Shown one piece after another: positions 15,380-23,747 of a stretch of 33,310 nt of DNA. Numbering within the stretch: the first letter of the stretch is position 1; every line of letters starts with the position of its first letter. Made by a program: the position numbers and the translations under genes. The stretch lies in assembly GCF_003350375.1 (NCBI RefSeq), contig NZ_QQAR01000022.1, forward strand, positions 1-33,310, in the 5' to 3' direction. The notes under the pieces are model-generated. The model had not been told where the DNA came from. It saw only the letters and a list, made by a program, of their open reading frames with translations, and did no database searches. Source of the DNA: Flavobacterium sp. AG291 (GTDB taxonomy: Bacteria; Bacteroidota; Bacteroidia; Flavobacteriales; Flavobacteriaceae).

Positions 15380-16531
15380 TTATGATACAAAAAAGCGTCT
15401 TGTTGAATTTGATATGTTTCTCATGTAGGATAATGGGATGTTGTTTTTTATAACAGTTCCCATAAATTCATTCATGGTAACAGAGCTTTTAAATGTTGCA
15501 ATATAAGTGCCACCGTTAAACTGAAGGTTTATCAGGCCGGCATCTTTCAATATATTATTCAGTTTAGCTTGACTCCATTCACTATCGAATTCGATTACGA
15601 AATGTTTTTCCTGTATTTCGTCGTGCGAATCTTTAGAATGCAGGTTCTTTTGTTTACCCTGTTTTAAGAATACTACCTGATCAGATGTTTTTTCTACCTC
15701 GTAAAGCTGTTGAGAACTCAGGATGATACCAACGGGTCTAAATGGTGATTTAGCAATAGCCCTAAAATCCTCGAGTACAGTTTGCTGTGCCAGTATATCA
15801 AGATTTGCAAGAGGTTCATCTATTAATAGCACTCTTGGTTTTCTTAATAACATACGGGCAAGTTCAAATCTCATTTTATAACCGGATGACAAATCTTTCC
15901 ATTTATGAAGTCTGAATTTTCGTAATCCAAGTCGGGCAATAATAAGTTCAACAATCAAATTGTTTTCCTGAGGGGAGTAGCCATAACTCGCTGCTATAAA
16001 AACGAGGTTTTCATACATCGATCCCTGCCAGGTGTCATTACGCTGAGGGATATATACTAGTTTGGTTCTCAGGTCATATGTGTCATCATATGCAAAATTG
16101 TAATCAATATTTCCGGATGTAGCATAAAGCTCGCCACATAGTAATCTTAATAGTGTAGTCTTTCCGTTTCCGTTCTCACCAACAAGGCCTATAATATCTC
16201 CTTCATAAAGATCAAGGTCTATAGGGCCTAAAGCGAAAGAAGCTGAATATTTCTTAGAGAGTTGAGATGCGGAGAGAATTTTTTCTTTTGATTTAACCTT
16301 TTTTGCAGATAATGCTTCATACAATTCAGTCAAAAGTGAATTCAGTTTTTTACTGATTTCAGCACTATTTTCATTTGCATCCAGCCAATTGAGTAATGCA
16401 TTTGCTTTACGATAGTATGAAATTTCCTGAGTGTCAAGCGTAAAGTCTATGATTCGTTTTGTGGCTAAGGTATAGTCTTCGAACTTGATGAGGCTTTGGG
16501 CTTCTTCAAAACTTTTTTGAAAATCGGTCAT
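15380..16531 (-). CDS. ABC transporter ATP-binding protein with N-terminal helical extension
   Basis: A 383-residue ATPase. Residues 1-80 are a predicted helical, charged extension without a recognised domain. The ABC domain follows: Walker A GENGNGKTT at 118-126, Q-loop Q163, an LSSGY signature at 214-218 and Walker B LLIDEP at about 235-240. The switch position, where a His normally follows LSS, is Gln274 (LSSQQLYEVE), which could slow or alter hydrolysis. A C-terminal domain of about 80 residues resembles the tail found on ABC-2-type exporter ATPases. The gene pairs with the membrane protein immediately downstream. Confidence 0.85.
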   Translation of the reverse strand: MTDFQKSFEEAQSLIKFEDYTLATKRIIDFTLDTQEISYYRKANALLNWLDANENSAEISKKLNSLLTELYEALSAKKVKSKEKILSASQLSKKYSASFALGPIDLDLYEGDIIGLVGENGNGKTTLLRLLCGELYATSGNIDYNFAYDDTYDLRTKLVYIPQRNDTWQGSMYENLVFIAASYGYSPQENNLIVELIIARLGLRKFRLHKWKDLSSGYKMRFELARMLLRKPRVLLIDEPLANLDILAQQTVLEDFRAIAKSPFRPVGIILSSQQLYEVEKTSDQVVFLKQGKQKNLHSKDSHDEIQEKHFVIEFDSEWSQAKLNNILKDAGLINLQFNGGTYIATFKSSVTMNEFMGTVIKNNIPLSYMRNISNSTRRFFVS

Positions 16532-16579
16532 AATTGGTTGTTAGATTTTCAAATGTATTAAAGAAGTTCTTACAAAAAC

Positions 16580-16604
16580 AAAAAATCTTCCCTGAGGAAG
16601 ATCT
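16580..16604 (-). terminator. Terminator of the lipoprotein gene
   Basis: ATCTTCC and GGAAGAT form a 7-bp stem with a 4-base loop, followed on the minus strand by a run of six T. It lies just after the lipoprotein stop and ahead of the ABC ATPase gene. Confidence 0.75.
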
Positions 16605-16610
16605 TTTGTT

Positions 16611-17036
16611 CTATTCTGTGACTGTAATGGTTCTCGTTATTTTTGGATTTGCTTCTACTCCGGTTAAAAAGTTCAACTCATAACTTCCGGGAGTGGTTGC
16701 TGTAAAAATATACGGAACTGTTACTGCAGTGTCTGTTGCAGGGCACTGGCAGCCTTCATAATCTACTAAGACTTTTATGTCTTTAGGAAAGTCTTGCCCT
16801 GTGATGGTTTGTGTTTCTGTAAATTTATTGAATGTACCACATGTTCCTAAAGGGATATAAGATACATTTAAAGTTATAGGAGTGTTTACGGTAGTAGCAC
16901 TAGGTCCAGTTACTCCTGTAATTCCTGTATACTGTGAAGTAAAACAATATTGTTCTTTATCATCCAGTGAGCATGCTCCTCCTATTGAAGCTACTATTAT
17001 CAGTAGCGTGATGAATTTTAATTTCATTGTTTTCAT
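16611..17036 (-). CDS. Small predicted lipoprotein, unknown function
   Basis: A 141-residue protein with a lysine-rich start, a hydrophobic segment and a lipobox-like end at Cys22 (GGACSLDD), so probably lipid-anchored with an acidic start after the Cys. The mature part is Thr-rich with a Cys-x-Cys pair (EGCQCPA) and ends in alternating strands (ITRTITVTE), consistent with an Ig-like beta-sandwich. A second in-frame ATG three codons in would also give a complete signal peptide. No family recognised. TAAATTTG at 17099-17092 is a candidate -7 box overlapping the end of the upstream gene. Confidence 0.75.
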   Translation of the reverse strand: MKTMKLKFITLLIIVASIGGACSLDDKEQYCFTSQYTGITGVTGPSATTVNTPITLNVSYIPLGTCGTFNKFTETQTITGQDFPKDIKVLVDYEGCQCPATDTAVTVPYIFTATTPGSYELNFLTGVEANPKITRTITVTE

Positions 17037-17096
17037 TGTTTAATGTTTTTTAATAGATGTAAAGCTCCTTTGTCGGTTGCGTTACACAAAACAAAT

Positions 17097-17948
17097 TTAA
17101 CGTAATATTTCAATTGAGAAACCAGCATTATATTCTTTACCCGTAGCAAGTAATACGATTCCCTCTTTATCTTCAAGTTTACCTGTAGATGTAGATGAGT
17201 CAGAATATCCCTGCCAAGGCTCGATGCACAAAAACGGTGCGTTAGCTTTAGTCCAGATGCCTAAGTGTGGAAAGTCATGGAAATTCACATTTAGGAATGG
17301 AGTATCCAACTTATTTAGAGTAATTTTTTTTGAAATCAATGTCTTAAAAATAAGAGCGTCGTTTTCAAAAAGTTTATGCGATAGCACCAGTTTATTCTTG
17401 TCTGACTCAATTTTGACAGTCTTTTCGGAAACAAGGTCGTTTTCAAGCTGGCTGCTTATAAGTCCTTCTTCTTTTTCAAAAGTAAGGCTGTAATCTTCAA
17501 AATTTCCCGGTAATGCAAATGCCGGGTGTGCCCCTAAAGCAAAAAGCTGTATTTTGTCGCCTAAGTTTTTTACGGTATAATCAAGATGCAGGGTCTTTTC
17601 TTTTAATGTGTATTTTAGCTCAAGCTCAAAAGTAAAAGGGTATTGTTTCAGGGTTTCCTCATTCGATGAAAATGAAAAAACAACACTTCTGCTGTCACGT
17701 TCTTTTACTACAAAATGATTATCGCGTGCAAAGCCGTGGCGGGTCATGTTGTAATCATTCCCTTCGTAAGTGTAGGTGTTATCCTTTAGGGTTCCTACAA
17801 TAGGGAATAGGATGGGAGAATGTTTGCCCCAAAACTCAGGATTGCCTTCCCATATATATTCATTTGAGCTGTCTTTTAAAGAAATGAGTTCTGCGCCTAA
17901 AGGATTAATGGTTGCGGTAAGAAACTCGTTTGTAATAGTAACGTTCAT
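17097..17948 (-). CDS. Aldose 1-epimerase family protein
   Basis: A 283-residue beta-sandwich (galactose mutarotase-like fold) expected to interconvert alpha and beta anomers of a sugar or sugar phosphate. Family residues are visible: R70/H71 in MTRHGFARD, the catalytic His141 in LGAHPAFALP, and the general base Glu243 in LCIEPWQG. The sequence is closer to the LacX/YeaD-like branch than to classical GalM. It starts six bases after the SRPBCC gene, so the two are co-transcribed. Confidence 0.88.
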   Translation of the reverse strand: MNVTITNEFLTATINPLGAELISLKDSSNEYIWEGNPEFWGKHSPILFPIVGTLKDNTYTYEGNDYNMTRHGFARDNHFVVKERDSRSVVFSFSSNEETLKQYPFTFELELKYTLKEKTLHLDYTVKNLGDKIQLFALGAHPAFALPGNFEDYSLTFEKEEGLISSQLENDLVSEKTVKIESDKNKLVLSHKLFENDALIFKTLISKKITLNKLDTPFLNVNFHDFPHLGIWTKANAPFLCIEPWQGYSDSSTSTGKLEDKEGIVLLATGKEYNAGFSIEILR

Positions 17949-17954
17949 GATATT

Positions 17955-18389
17955 TTAGAGTGCTATTGGTCTTTTTTCAGCCAGTGCTTTTATTTTTTGC
18001 GAGGCCGTTTCGCCAAAGGTAACACTTGCGTCATAATATTTAATGCCTTCAGATAAAATAGCGAAATCGCCTATCTCTACCCCAAGCCAGGTATGGCCAT
18101 CATCATCAACTGATAATGTATAGGTATAACCTATATCTGTAATACTTTCGTCATTCCATGCGGGAACATAGAGTGAGTACTTTAATTTCTTATTAATGGC
18201 CAGTTCTATCACCCTTAGTGTGGAATAGCCGGGCCACTCAATAACTGTCATAGGGTGAATCTGAAAATCGCCAAAATTTTCCGGGAGTTTATCCCATTTA
18301 CGGATATACTCAGGTTTTGTAAGCACTTCCCATACCCGTGTGACGGAAGCATCAATGCGAATGTTGTTCTTTACAATAAGTGATTTCAT
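17955..18389 (-). CDS. SRPBCC (START-like, AHSA1-type) domain protein
   Basis: A 144-residue single-domain protein with the helix-grip fold. It begins with the typical strand and helix VKNNIRIDASVTRVWEVLTKPEYIRKWD and ends in a long helix after FGETASQKIKALAEK. Relatives bind hydrophobic ligands in a deep cavity or act as Hsp90 co-regulators; the ligand here is unknown. It is probably the first gene of a pair with the epimerase-like gene. Confidence 0.85.
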   Translation of the reverse strand: MKSLIVKNNIRIDASVTRVWEVLTKPEYIRKWDKLPENFGDFQIHPMTVIEWPGYSTLRVIELAINKKLKYSLYVPAWNDESITDIGYTYTLSVDDDGHTWLGVEIGDFAILSEGIKYYDASVTFGETASQKIKALAEKRPIAL

Positions 18390-18459
18390 AGCTTTATTTT
18401 TTAGTTGAATTATAAAACTACAAAAAGCAAATAGCTAAAAACAGATGATTAACAGGGTT

Positions 18460-19419
18460 TTAATTTTTCTCTGACAGGAATTCTAATACTCTCTTGTCAA
18501 CATCTTCGGTTCTGTCTATTGTAAGGAAATGACCTGCCGATTCTACAACTGCTCCCTGAGCTTCTGGAATTTTATCTCCGGCTATTTTTACAATTTCAAT
18601 TGAATTTAAAATGTCGTGATCGCCAACCAACACCAACACAGGGAGGTCGAGGCTTTTAAGTTCATCATCACTGAAAGGTGTCATGGATAAAAGTTCAAGT
18701 TTGGTCCTGCTGTATTTATTGCCAAGATACATTTGGTTTTTTAACTTAGGATCTACCTTTTCGGGATATAGTGAAAAATTGTCAATAAGCTTTTTCAGCC
18801 GTTTTTTGGAAGGTGCAATTTTAAAATTAGCAGCATTAATAAGATCAGAGTCCATACTGATCATTTTAAATGTTTGTACCGGTGCTAATAAAACAAGTTT
18901 TTTTATTCTTTCCTTATGATGAATCGTATATAAGGTGCTCAGCCAGCCTCCTCGTGATGTGCCTACAAGGTTAATGTTGTTTATTTCTAAAGCATTGAAA
19001 ATCTCTTCATACCATTGAACAATCTCATCATGGTTAAGGTTTTTATTTTCCTTTAAAGACGATTTACCTACCTCCATAATGTAATCAATTGCATACACAC
19101 GATAGTTTTTACTGTAATCCTTAATATTTGGATACCACATTGTTGAGGTGGCATCCATGCCATGAAGTAATACTAACGGCTCTGCATTGGCAGGGCCGCT
19201 TACTATTACATGGGCAGTACCGAATGAGGTAGGAATATCTTTCTCTGTGTAGGGGACCGGCCAAAGTGTGAGGCTGCTGTTGTAGGCATTAATATATTTT
19301 TGCTCTTCATTTCTGTTTTTAAAGAGAGCATGGTTACTTTTCTCTTTACCCGCAGCGCAGCCTAATAGTATAAAGAGAGAAAAAACAGATATAAAGCAGA
19401 GAACAGGATTAAGCTTCAT
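18460..19419 (-). CDS. Lipoprotein alpha/beta hydrolase
   Basis: A 319-residue alpha/beta hydrolase with a lipoprotein signal: a hydrophobic start ending in ILLGC with Cys21. The oxyanion-hole HGMD is at 86-89, the nucleophile Ser155 in VGTSRGG, the acid Asp267 or Asp269 in VGDHD, and the catalytic His297 in SAGHFL. Substrate unknown; it is likely periplasmic and membrane-anchored. I chose the ATG at 19417-19419 rather than a codon eight positions upstream because it gives a clean signal peptide. It overlaps the end of the preceding small gene by 11 bases. Confidence 0.88.
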   Translation of the reverse strand: MKLNPVLCFISVFSLFILLGCAAGKEKSNHALFKNRNEEQKYINAYNSSLTLWPVPYTEKDIPTSFGTAHVIVSGPANAEPLVLLHGMDATSTMWYPNIKDYSKNYRVYAIDYIMEVGKSSLKENKNLNHDEIVQWYEEIFNALEINNINLVGTSRGGWLSTLYTIHHKERIKKLVLLAPVQTFKMISMDSDLINAANFKIAPSKKRLKKLIDNFSLYPEKVDPKLKNQMYLGNKYSRTKLELLSMTPFSDDELKSLDLPVLVLVGDHDILNSIEIVKIAGDKIPEAQGAVVESAGHFLTIDRTEDVDKRVLEFLSEKN

Positions 19420-19603
19420 CTTTGGTAGTTTTAACAAGACCAATGCCTGAGATGAAAAATAGTAATCCTAAAACACCATAAATAATTGTTGTTTTGATAT
19501 TTTGCTCAGCTGTTGAGGTATTGGCAAAAATGTACGCTGCATAAACAAGACTAACAACCCCCAGTATCGTTAGTATAGCTCCAAAGATTCTTTTTAAGTT
19601 CAT
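19409..19603 (-). CDS. Small two-helix membrane protein
   Basis: A 64-residue protein with two hydrophobic helices (about 5-24 and 38-56) separated by a short polar stretch (NTSTAEQNIKTT), starting MNLKRIFG and ending in charged KTTKDEA. Resembles the small DUF-type inner-membrane proteins common in flavobacteria; no function known. The ATG at 19601-19603 is preferred over a longer version with ten polar residues. Overlaps the hydrolase start, so the two are likely coupled. Confidence 0.7.
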   Translation of the reverse strand: MNLKRIFGAILTILGVVSLVYAAYIFANTSTAEQNIKTTIIYGVLGLLFFISGIGLVKTTKDEA

Positions 19604-19877
19604 TTTGTATAGGTTTTGAATATTTATATGCAAAGTTTGTTTTTTAATAATAAATCATTATTATGTTTAGAAAAACATTAACATCATTATTGTTTAATTG
19701 ATTTTTTACTTGTAAAACGTCAATGTTTTAAGGATTACGATTGGTGTGTAAAACAATAATTACAAAATAAATCTTAATCAAAAGTTATTTAGTCATAAAG
19801 TTCTATACTATAACATTTTAAATTCTGAAATTTGATAGAGAATTTGAAAGGAAGTCCATTTATAACACTTTACATGT

Positions 19878-20120
19878 ATGAAACCAATCTACTATCTTTT
19901 TGTATTAGCGGCTCTGTTTTTTGCTGGGTATTTTGTCATAAACGACTTTACTTTTGATAATGTTAGTTTTAGCAGCTACCTGATCAATACATTGTTTATT
20001 TTGTTGTTGTCTTGTGTGTTTTTTGCAATTGTTGGATATGTTCTGGCTGTAAAGCGAAAACATAAAACAAAAGGTGTAATGACTATAAGGCAATACTACC
20101 AATATAAGAGTGCCCGTTAA
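19878..20120 (+). CDS. Small two-helix membrane protein, unknown function
   Basis: An 80-residue protein with hydrophobic segments at about 4-21 and 33-55 and a basic tail (KRKHKTKGVMTIRQYYQYKSAR), suggesting a cytoplasmic C-terminus. It stands alone between leftward genes, preceded by 244 AT-rich bases. No family recognised. The frame, both hydrophobic helices and the following hairpin support a real gene, but coding status is less sure than for its neighbours. Confidence 0.6.
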   Translation: MKPIYYLFVLAALFFAGYFVINDFTFDNVSFSSYLINTLFILLLSCVFFAIVGYVLAVKRKHKTKGVMTIRQYYQYKSAR

Positions 20121-20138
20121 AATCGAGGGCATTAAAAG

Positions 20139-20165
20139 AGAAGCCCCGCATCATGCTGGGCTTCT
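20139..20165. terminator. Terminator, probably bidirectional
   Basis: AGAAGCCC at 20139-20146 pairs with GGGCTTCT at 20158-20165; the loop can extend the stem with GCA/TGC. It separates the small membrane gene from clpB. T runs are short on both sides. Confidence 0.65.
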
Positions 20166-20191
20166 TGATTTATATAAATTCTTGAGTTCTA

Positions 20192-22798
20192 TTATTTGTT
20201 AACTAAATCGCTTTGGTTTCTGAAAACCAATTGTCCATCAAAACTGTCGAGCAGTATAATACTGTCAGTAGTTACTTTGCCGGAAAGTATTTGTTTCGAC
20301 AATTCGTTCATTACTTCTTTTTGGATAACACGTTTTACAGGACGTGCACCAAAGTCAGGATCATAACCTTTTTTAGAAAGGTATTCAATGGCTTCCGGTG
20401 TAGCATCCAGCGTAATGTTTTGCTGTGCCAGAAGTTTTGTAACCGACTTGATTTGTAAGCCTACAATCTCTTTAATATTATCATTACTTAAAGGGGTAAA
20501 CATTACGATATCGTCTATACGGTTTATGAACTCAGGGCGTACTGTTTGTTTCAGTAATCCAAGTACTTCTGTTTTGGCTGCTTCTATTGCTGCTTCAACA
20601 TTCCCTTTCAGGTTCTCGAATTTCTCCTGAATAATACCACTACCCATATTTGAGGTCATAATGATGATAGTGTTCTTAAAGTCAGCAACACGTCCTTTGT
20701 TATCAGTAAGACGTCCTTCATCCAATACCTGTAATAGTATATTGAAGGTGTCCGGGTGCGCTTTTTCGATCTCATCAAGCAATACTACAGAGTAAGGTTT
20801 TCTTCTCACGGCTTCTGTTAATTGGCCGCCTTCATCATAACCAACATATCCCGGAGGCGCACCTACTAATCGGCTTACACTGTGGCGTTCCTGATATTCG
20901 CTCATATCTATACGGGTCATAGCATTTTCATCATCAAACAGGTAAGAAGCAAGTGCTTTGGCAAGTTCTGTTTTACCTACCCCTGTAGTTCCCAGGAACA
21001 GGAATGAACCAATAGGTTTCTTTTGATCCTGTAATCCGGCGCGGCTACGTCTCACTGCATCACTCACGGCTTCAATCGCTTCTTCCTGACCAACTACACG
21101 TTTATGCAGTTCAGCTTCAAGATTAAGTAATTTTTCGCGTTCACCCTGTAGCATTTTAGTTACCGGTATTCCGGTCCACTTTGCCACTACTTCAGCGATA
21201 TCCTCTCGGGTTACTTCTTCTTTGATTAGAGTTTGCCCTTTTTGAGTTTCCTGAAGTTGTTGTTCCATTTGATGAAGTTTTTCTTCAGTATCTTTTATTT
21301 TTCCGTAACGAAGCTCAGCAACCTTACCATAGTTTCCTTCACGTTCGGCGCGTTCAGCTTCGAGCTTAAAGTTCTCAATTTCGGTTTTCGCAGCCTGAAT
21401 GTTGTCAACCACATCCTTTTCGCTTTTCCAACGAGCATAAATTTCATTGCGTTCTTCTTTCAGGTTGGCAAGGTCAAGCCCGAGGGATTTTAGTTTGCTT
21501 TCGTCGTTTTCACGCTTAATAGCTTCGATCTCGATCTCAAGCTGCATTATCCTTCTGTCAAGAACGTCGAGTTCTTCTGGTTTCGAGTTTATCTCCATGC
21601 GCAGTTTAGAAGCCGCTTCGTCCATAAGGTCGATAGCTTTATCCGGAAGGAAACGGTTGGTTATATAACGTTGCGATAATTCTACCGCAGCAATTATAGC
21701 TTCATCTTTAATGCGCACCTGGTGATGGGTTTCATATTTCTCTTTAATACCACGAAGGATGGATACAGCGCTTTCGGTATCCGGCTCATCAACCATAACC
21801 TTTTGGAAACGACGTTCCAGTGCTTTGTCTTTCTCGAAGTATTTTTGATACTCGTCAAGAGTAGTTGCGCCTATAGCGCGTAGCTCCCCACGGGCAAGTG
21901 CTGGTTTCAGGATGTTTGCAGCATCCATGGCACCATCTCCACCACCTGCACCTACAAGGGTGTGGATCTCATCAATAAAAAGGACGATATCACCTTCGGC
22001 TGAGGTTACTTCTTTCACAACCGATTTAAGACGCTCTTCAAACTCACCTTTATATTTGGCACCTGCAATAAGCGCACCCATGTCAAGAGAGTATACTACT
22101 TTGTCTTTTAGGTTTTCAGGTACGTCACCCTGAATGATACGGTGTGCTAATCCCTCAGCAATTGCAGTTTTACCAACACCTGGTTCACCTACAAGCATAG
22201 GGTTATTCTTGGTACGGCGTGAAAGTATTTGCAGTACGCGGCGAATTTCCTCATCACGACCAATAACCGGGTCAAGTTTACCATCGTTGGCTAACTGATT
22301 CAGGTTTTTAGCATATTTGTTTAGCGAGTTGTAGGTTTCTTCAGCACTGGCTGATGTTACTCTTTCGCCTTTGCGAAGCTCATCAATAGCAGCTTTAAGC
22401 GCTTTTTCGGTTACGCCCTGGTCTTTTAGTATTTGGGATACTTTGCTTTTTGAAGCAAAGATGGCTAACAGTAAATGCTCGATAGAAACGAATTCGTCGT
22501 TCATCTTACGGGCAATGTTAGAAGCTTCGTTTAAAGCTGTAGAAGCTTCACGTGAAATTCCCATTTCGCCACCCTGTACTTTAGGGAAGCTCTGAAGTGT
22601 GCTGTCCAATATCTGGGTGAACAGTTGTAAGTTTACGTTAAGCTTTTTAAGAAGGAAAGGAGTAACATTCTCATCTACCTCTAAAATAGCTTTAACTATA
22701 TGTTCGTTTTCAATTTGCTGATGGCCAAAACTTTGGGCAATTTGCTGTGCCCTTTGTATGGCTTCCTGTGATTTTATAGTAAAATTGGCAAAGTTCAT
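20192..22798 (-). CDS. clpB: ATP-dependent disaggregase ClpB
   Basis: An 868-residue hexameric Hsp100 chaperone that pulls polypeptides out of aggregates together with DnaK. Order: N-domain (1-145), AAA1 with Walker A GEPGVGKT at about 204-211 and Walker B VLFIDEIHTL, the coiled-coil middle domain (about 400-530) that distinguishes ClpB from ClpA/ClpC, then AAA2 with GTTGVGKTE near residue 605 and VVLLDEIEKAH. Full family length. The 127-base upstream gap shows no CIRCE element; heat-shock control is likely but not visible. Confidence 0.97.
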   Translation of the reverse strand: MNFANFTIKSQEAIQRAQQIAQSFGHQQIENEHIVKAILEVDENVTPFLLKKLNVNLQLFTQILDSTLQSFPKVQGGEMGISREASTALNEASNIARKMNDEFVSIEHLLLAIFASKSKVSQILKDQGVTEKALKAAIDELRKGERVTSASAEETYNSLNKYAKNLNQLANDGKLDPVIGRDEEIRRVLQILSRRTKNNPMLVGEPGVGKTAIAEGLAHRIIQGDVPENLKDKVVYSLDMGALIAGAKYKGEFEERLKSVVKEVTSAEGDIVLFIDEIHTLVGAGGGDGAMDAANILKPALARGELRAIGATTLDEYQKYFEKDKALERRFQKVMVDEPDTESAVSILRGIKEKYETHHQVRIKDEAIIAAVELSQRYITNRFLPDKAIDLMDEAASKLRMEINSKPEELDVLDRRIMQLEIEIEAIKRENDESKLKSLGLDLANLKEERNEIYARWKSEKDVVDNIQAAKTEIENFKLEAERAEREGNYGKVAELRYGKIKDTEEKLHQMEQQLQETQKGQTLIKEEVTREDIAEVVAKWTGIPVTKMLQGEREKLLNLEAELHKRVVGQEEAIEAVSDAVRRSRAGLQDQKKPIGSFLFLGTTGVGKTELAKALASYLFDDENAMTRIDMSEYQERHSVSRLVGAPPGYVGYDEGGQLTEAVRRKPYSVVLLDEIEKAHPDTFNILLQVLDEGRLTDNKGRVADFKNTIIIMTSNMGSGIIQEKFENLKGNVEAAIEAAKTEVLGLLKQTVRPEFINRIDDIVMFTPLSNDNIKEIVGLQIKSVTKLLAQQNITLDATPEAIEYLSKKGYDPDFGARPVKRVIQKEVMNELSKQILSGKVTTDSIILLDSFDGQLVFRNQSDLVNK

Positions 22799-22925
22799 AT
22801 CTTAATTTTTTTAAATTTGATAAGAATGTTTCAATTTATGTTCCAGTATGTAAAATCTGACGAATTGTCGGTTTTTGGGCTAAAAAGTGTAAAATTAACA
22901 GACAAAATGTCTTAAATGTGTCAAA

Positions 22926-23324
22926 ATGAGTGTATTCGGTAAATTATTCGGCGATTCTAACAGTAAAGATAACCCAACTTCAAATATAGATTGGAACGAT
23001 TTAACAGAACTAAAACAATTGGATGAGATTGTATCGGAGTCAGCTTCAGTTCCTGTTGTTATTTTCAAACATAGTACCCGTTGCGGTATCAGTCGTATGG
23101 CATTGAAAAATTTTGAAGGGCATTATTCCATTGATGCTGAAAATGCCAAACCTTATTTTCTTGATCTCTTAGCGCATAGGGATATATCAAATGAAGTTGC
23201 TTCCCGTTTTGATGTGGTTCATCAATCTCCTCAATTGATTCTTATAAAAAATGGAAAAGCTGTTTATACTGTTTCGCATAGCGATATTGATGCAGTTGAA
23301 CTAAAGGAGAGAGTAACTGTTTAA
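22926..23324 (+). CDS. ytxJ: YtxJ-like monothiol bacilliredoxin
   Basis: A 132-residue thioredoxin-fold protein of the YtxJ/bacillithiol-system family. The single active Cys53 is in IFKHSTRCGIS, and the family cis-Pro region is HQSPQLILIKNG. Proteins of this family are thought to remove bacillithiol from S-bacillithiolated proteins. A short basic/hydrophobic leader (MSVFGKLFGD) precedes the domain. The TAA overlaps the ATG of a paralogous gene by one base (TAATG at 23322-23326), giving a coupled tandem pair divergent from clpB. Confidence 0.88.
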   Translation: MSVFGKLFGDSNSKDNPTSNIDWNDLTELKQLDEIVSESASVPVVIFKHSTRCGISRMALKNFEGHYSIDAENAKPYFLDLLAHRDISNEVASRFDVVHQSPQLILIKNGKAVYTVSHSDIDAVELKERVTV

Positions 23325-23710
23325 TGGGGATTATAGCTAAGCATCCTGGGCATTATTATCTCGATTATCAGTCAGAACCAATAACAGAATGGACTGATTT
23401 GATTTCTCTTGAACAGCTTGAAGGAATCATAGATGAATCGTATAGTATTACTATAGTTATTTTCAAACATAGTACCCGCTGTGATATGAGCAGTGCGCTA
23501 CTGAAGAATTTCGAAAGGCGTTATAATGCTGAGGATACTATTCCTAAACCTTATTTTTTAGACCTTATTGCCCATCGCGATATATCTAACGAAATAGAAT
23601 TGCGTTTTGATATTAAGCATGAATCGCCCCAGGTAATTTTTGTAAAGGATGGGGTAGTGGTGAAGCATGCTTCACATAGGGAGATTGTAGAAATTGAATT
23701 TAGCATATAA
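23324..23710 (+). CDS. Second YtxJ-like protein, tandem paralogue
   Basis: A 128-residue paralogue of the preceding gene, identical at roughly half of aligned positions by eye, with strongest match in IFKHSTRC, KPYFLDL-AHRDISNE and SPQ. The Cys is again residue 53, but the following residues are DMS instead of GIS. The N-terminus differs (MGIIAKHPGHYYLDYQSEP) and the C-terminus is shorter. This looks like a local duplication followed by divergence, perhaps with a different target or partner. It is followed by a strong hairpin shared with fahA. Confidence 0.82.
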   Translation: MGIIAKHPGHYYLDYQSEPITEWTDLISLEQLEGIIDESYSITIVIFKHSTRCDMSSALLKNFERRYNAEDTIPKPYFLDLIAHRDISNEIELRFDIKHESPQVIFVKDGVVVKHASHREIVEIEFSI

Positions 23711-23714
23711 AAAA

Positions 23715-23745
23715 GAAACGCCCCGTTTTAGCGGGGCGTTTCAAT
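23715..23745. terminator. Bidirectional terminator between the ytxJ pair and fahA
   Basis: GAAACGCCCC at 23715-23724 pairs with GGGGCGTTTC at 23733-23742, loop GTTTTAGC. On the minus strand it is followed by a run of six T; on the plus strand the T run starts three bases later. Confidence 0.9.
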
Positions 23746-23747
23746 TT

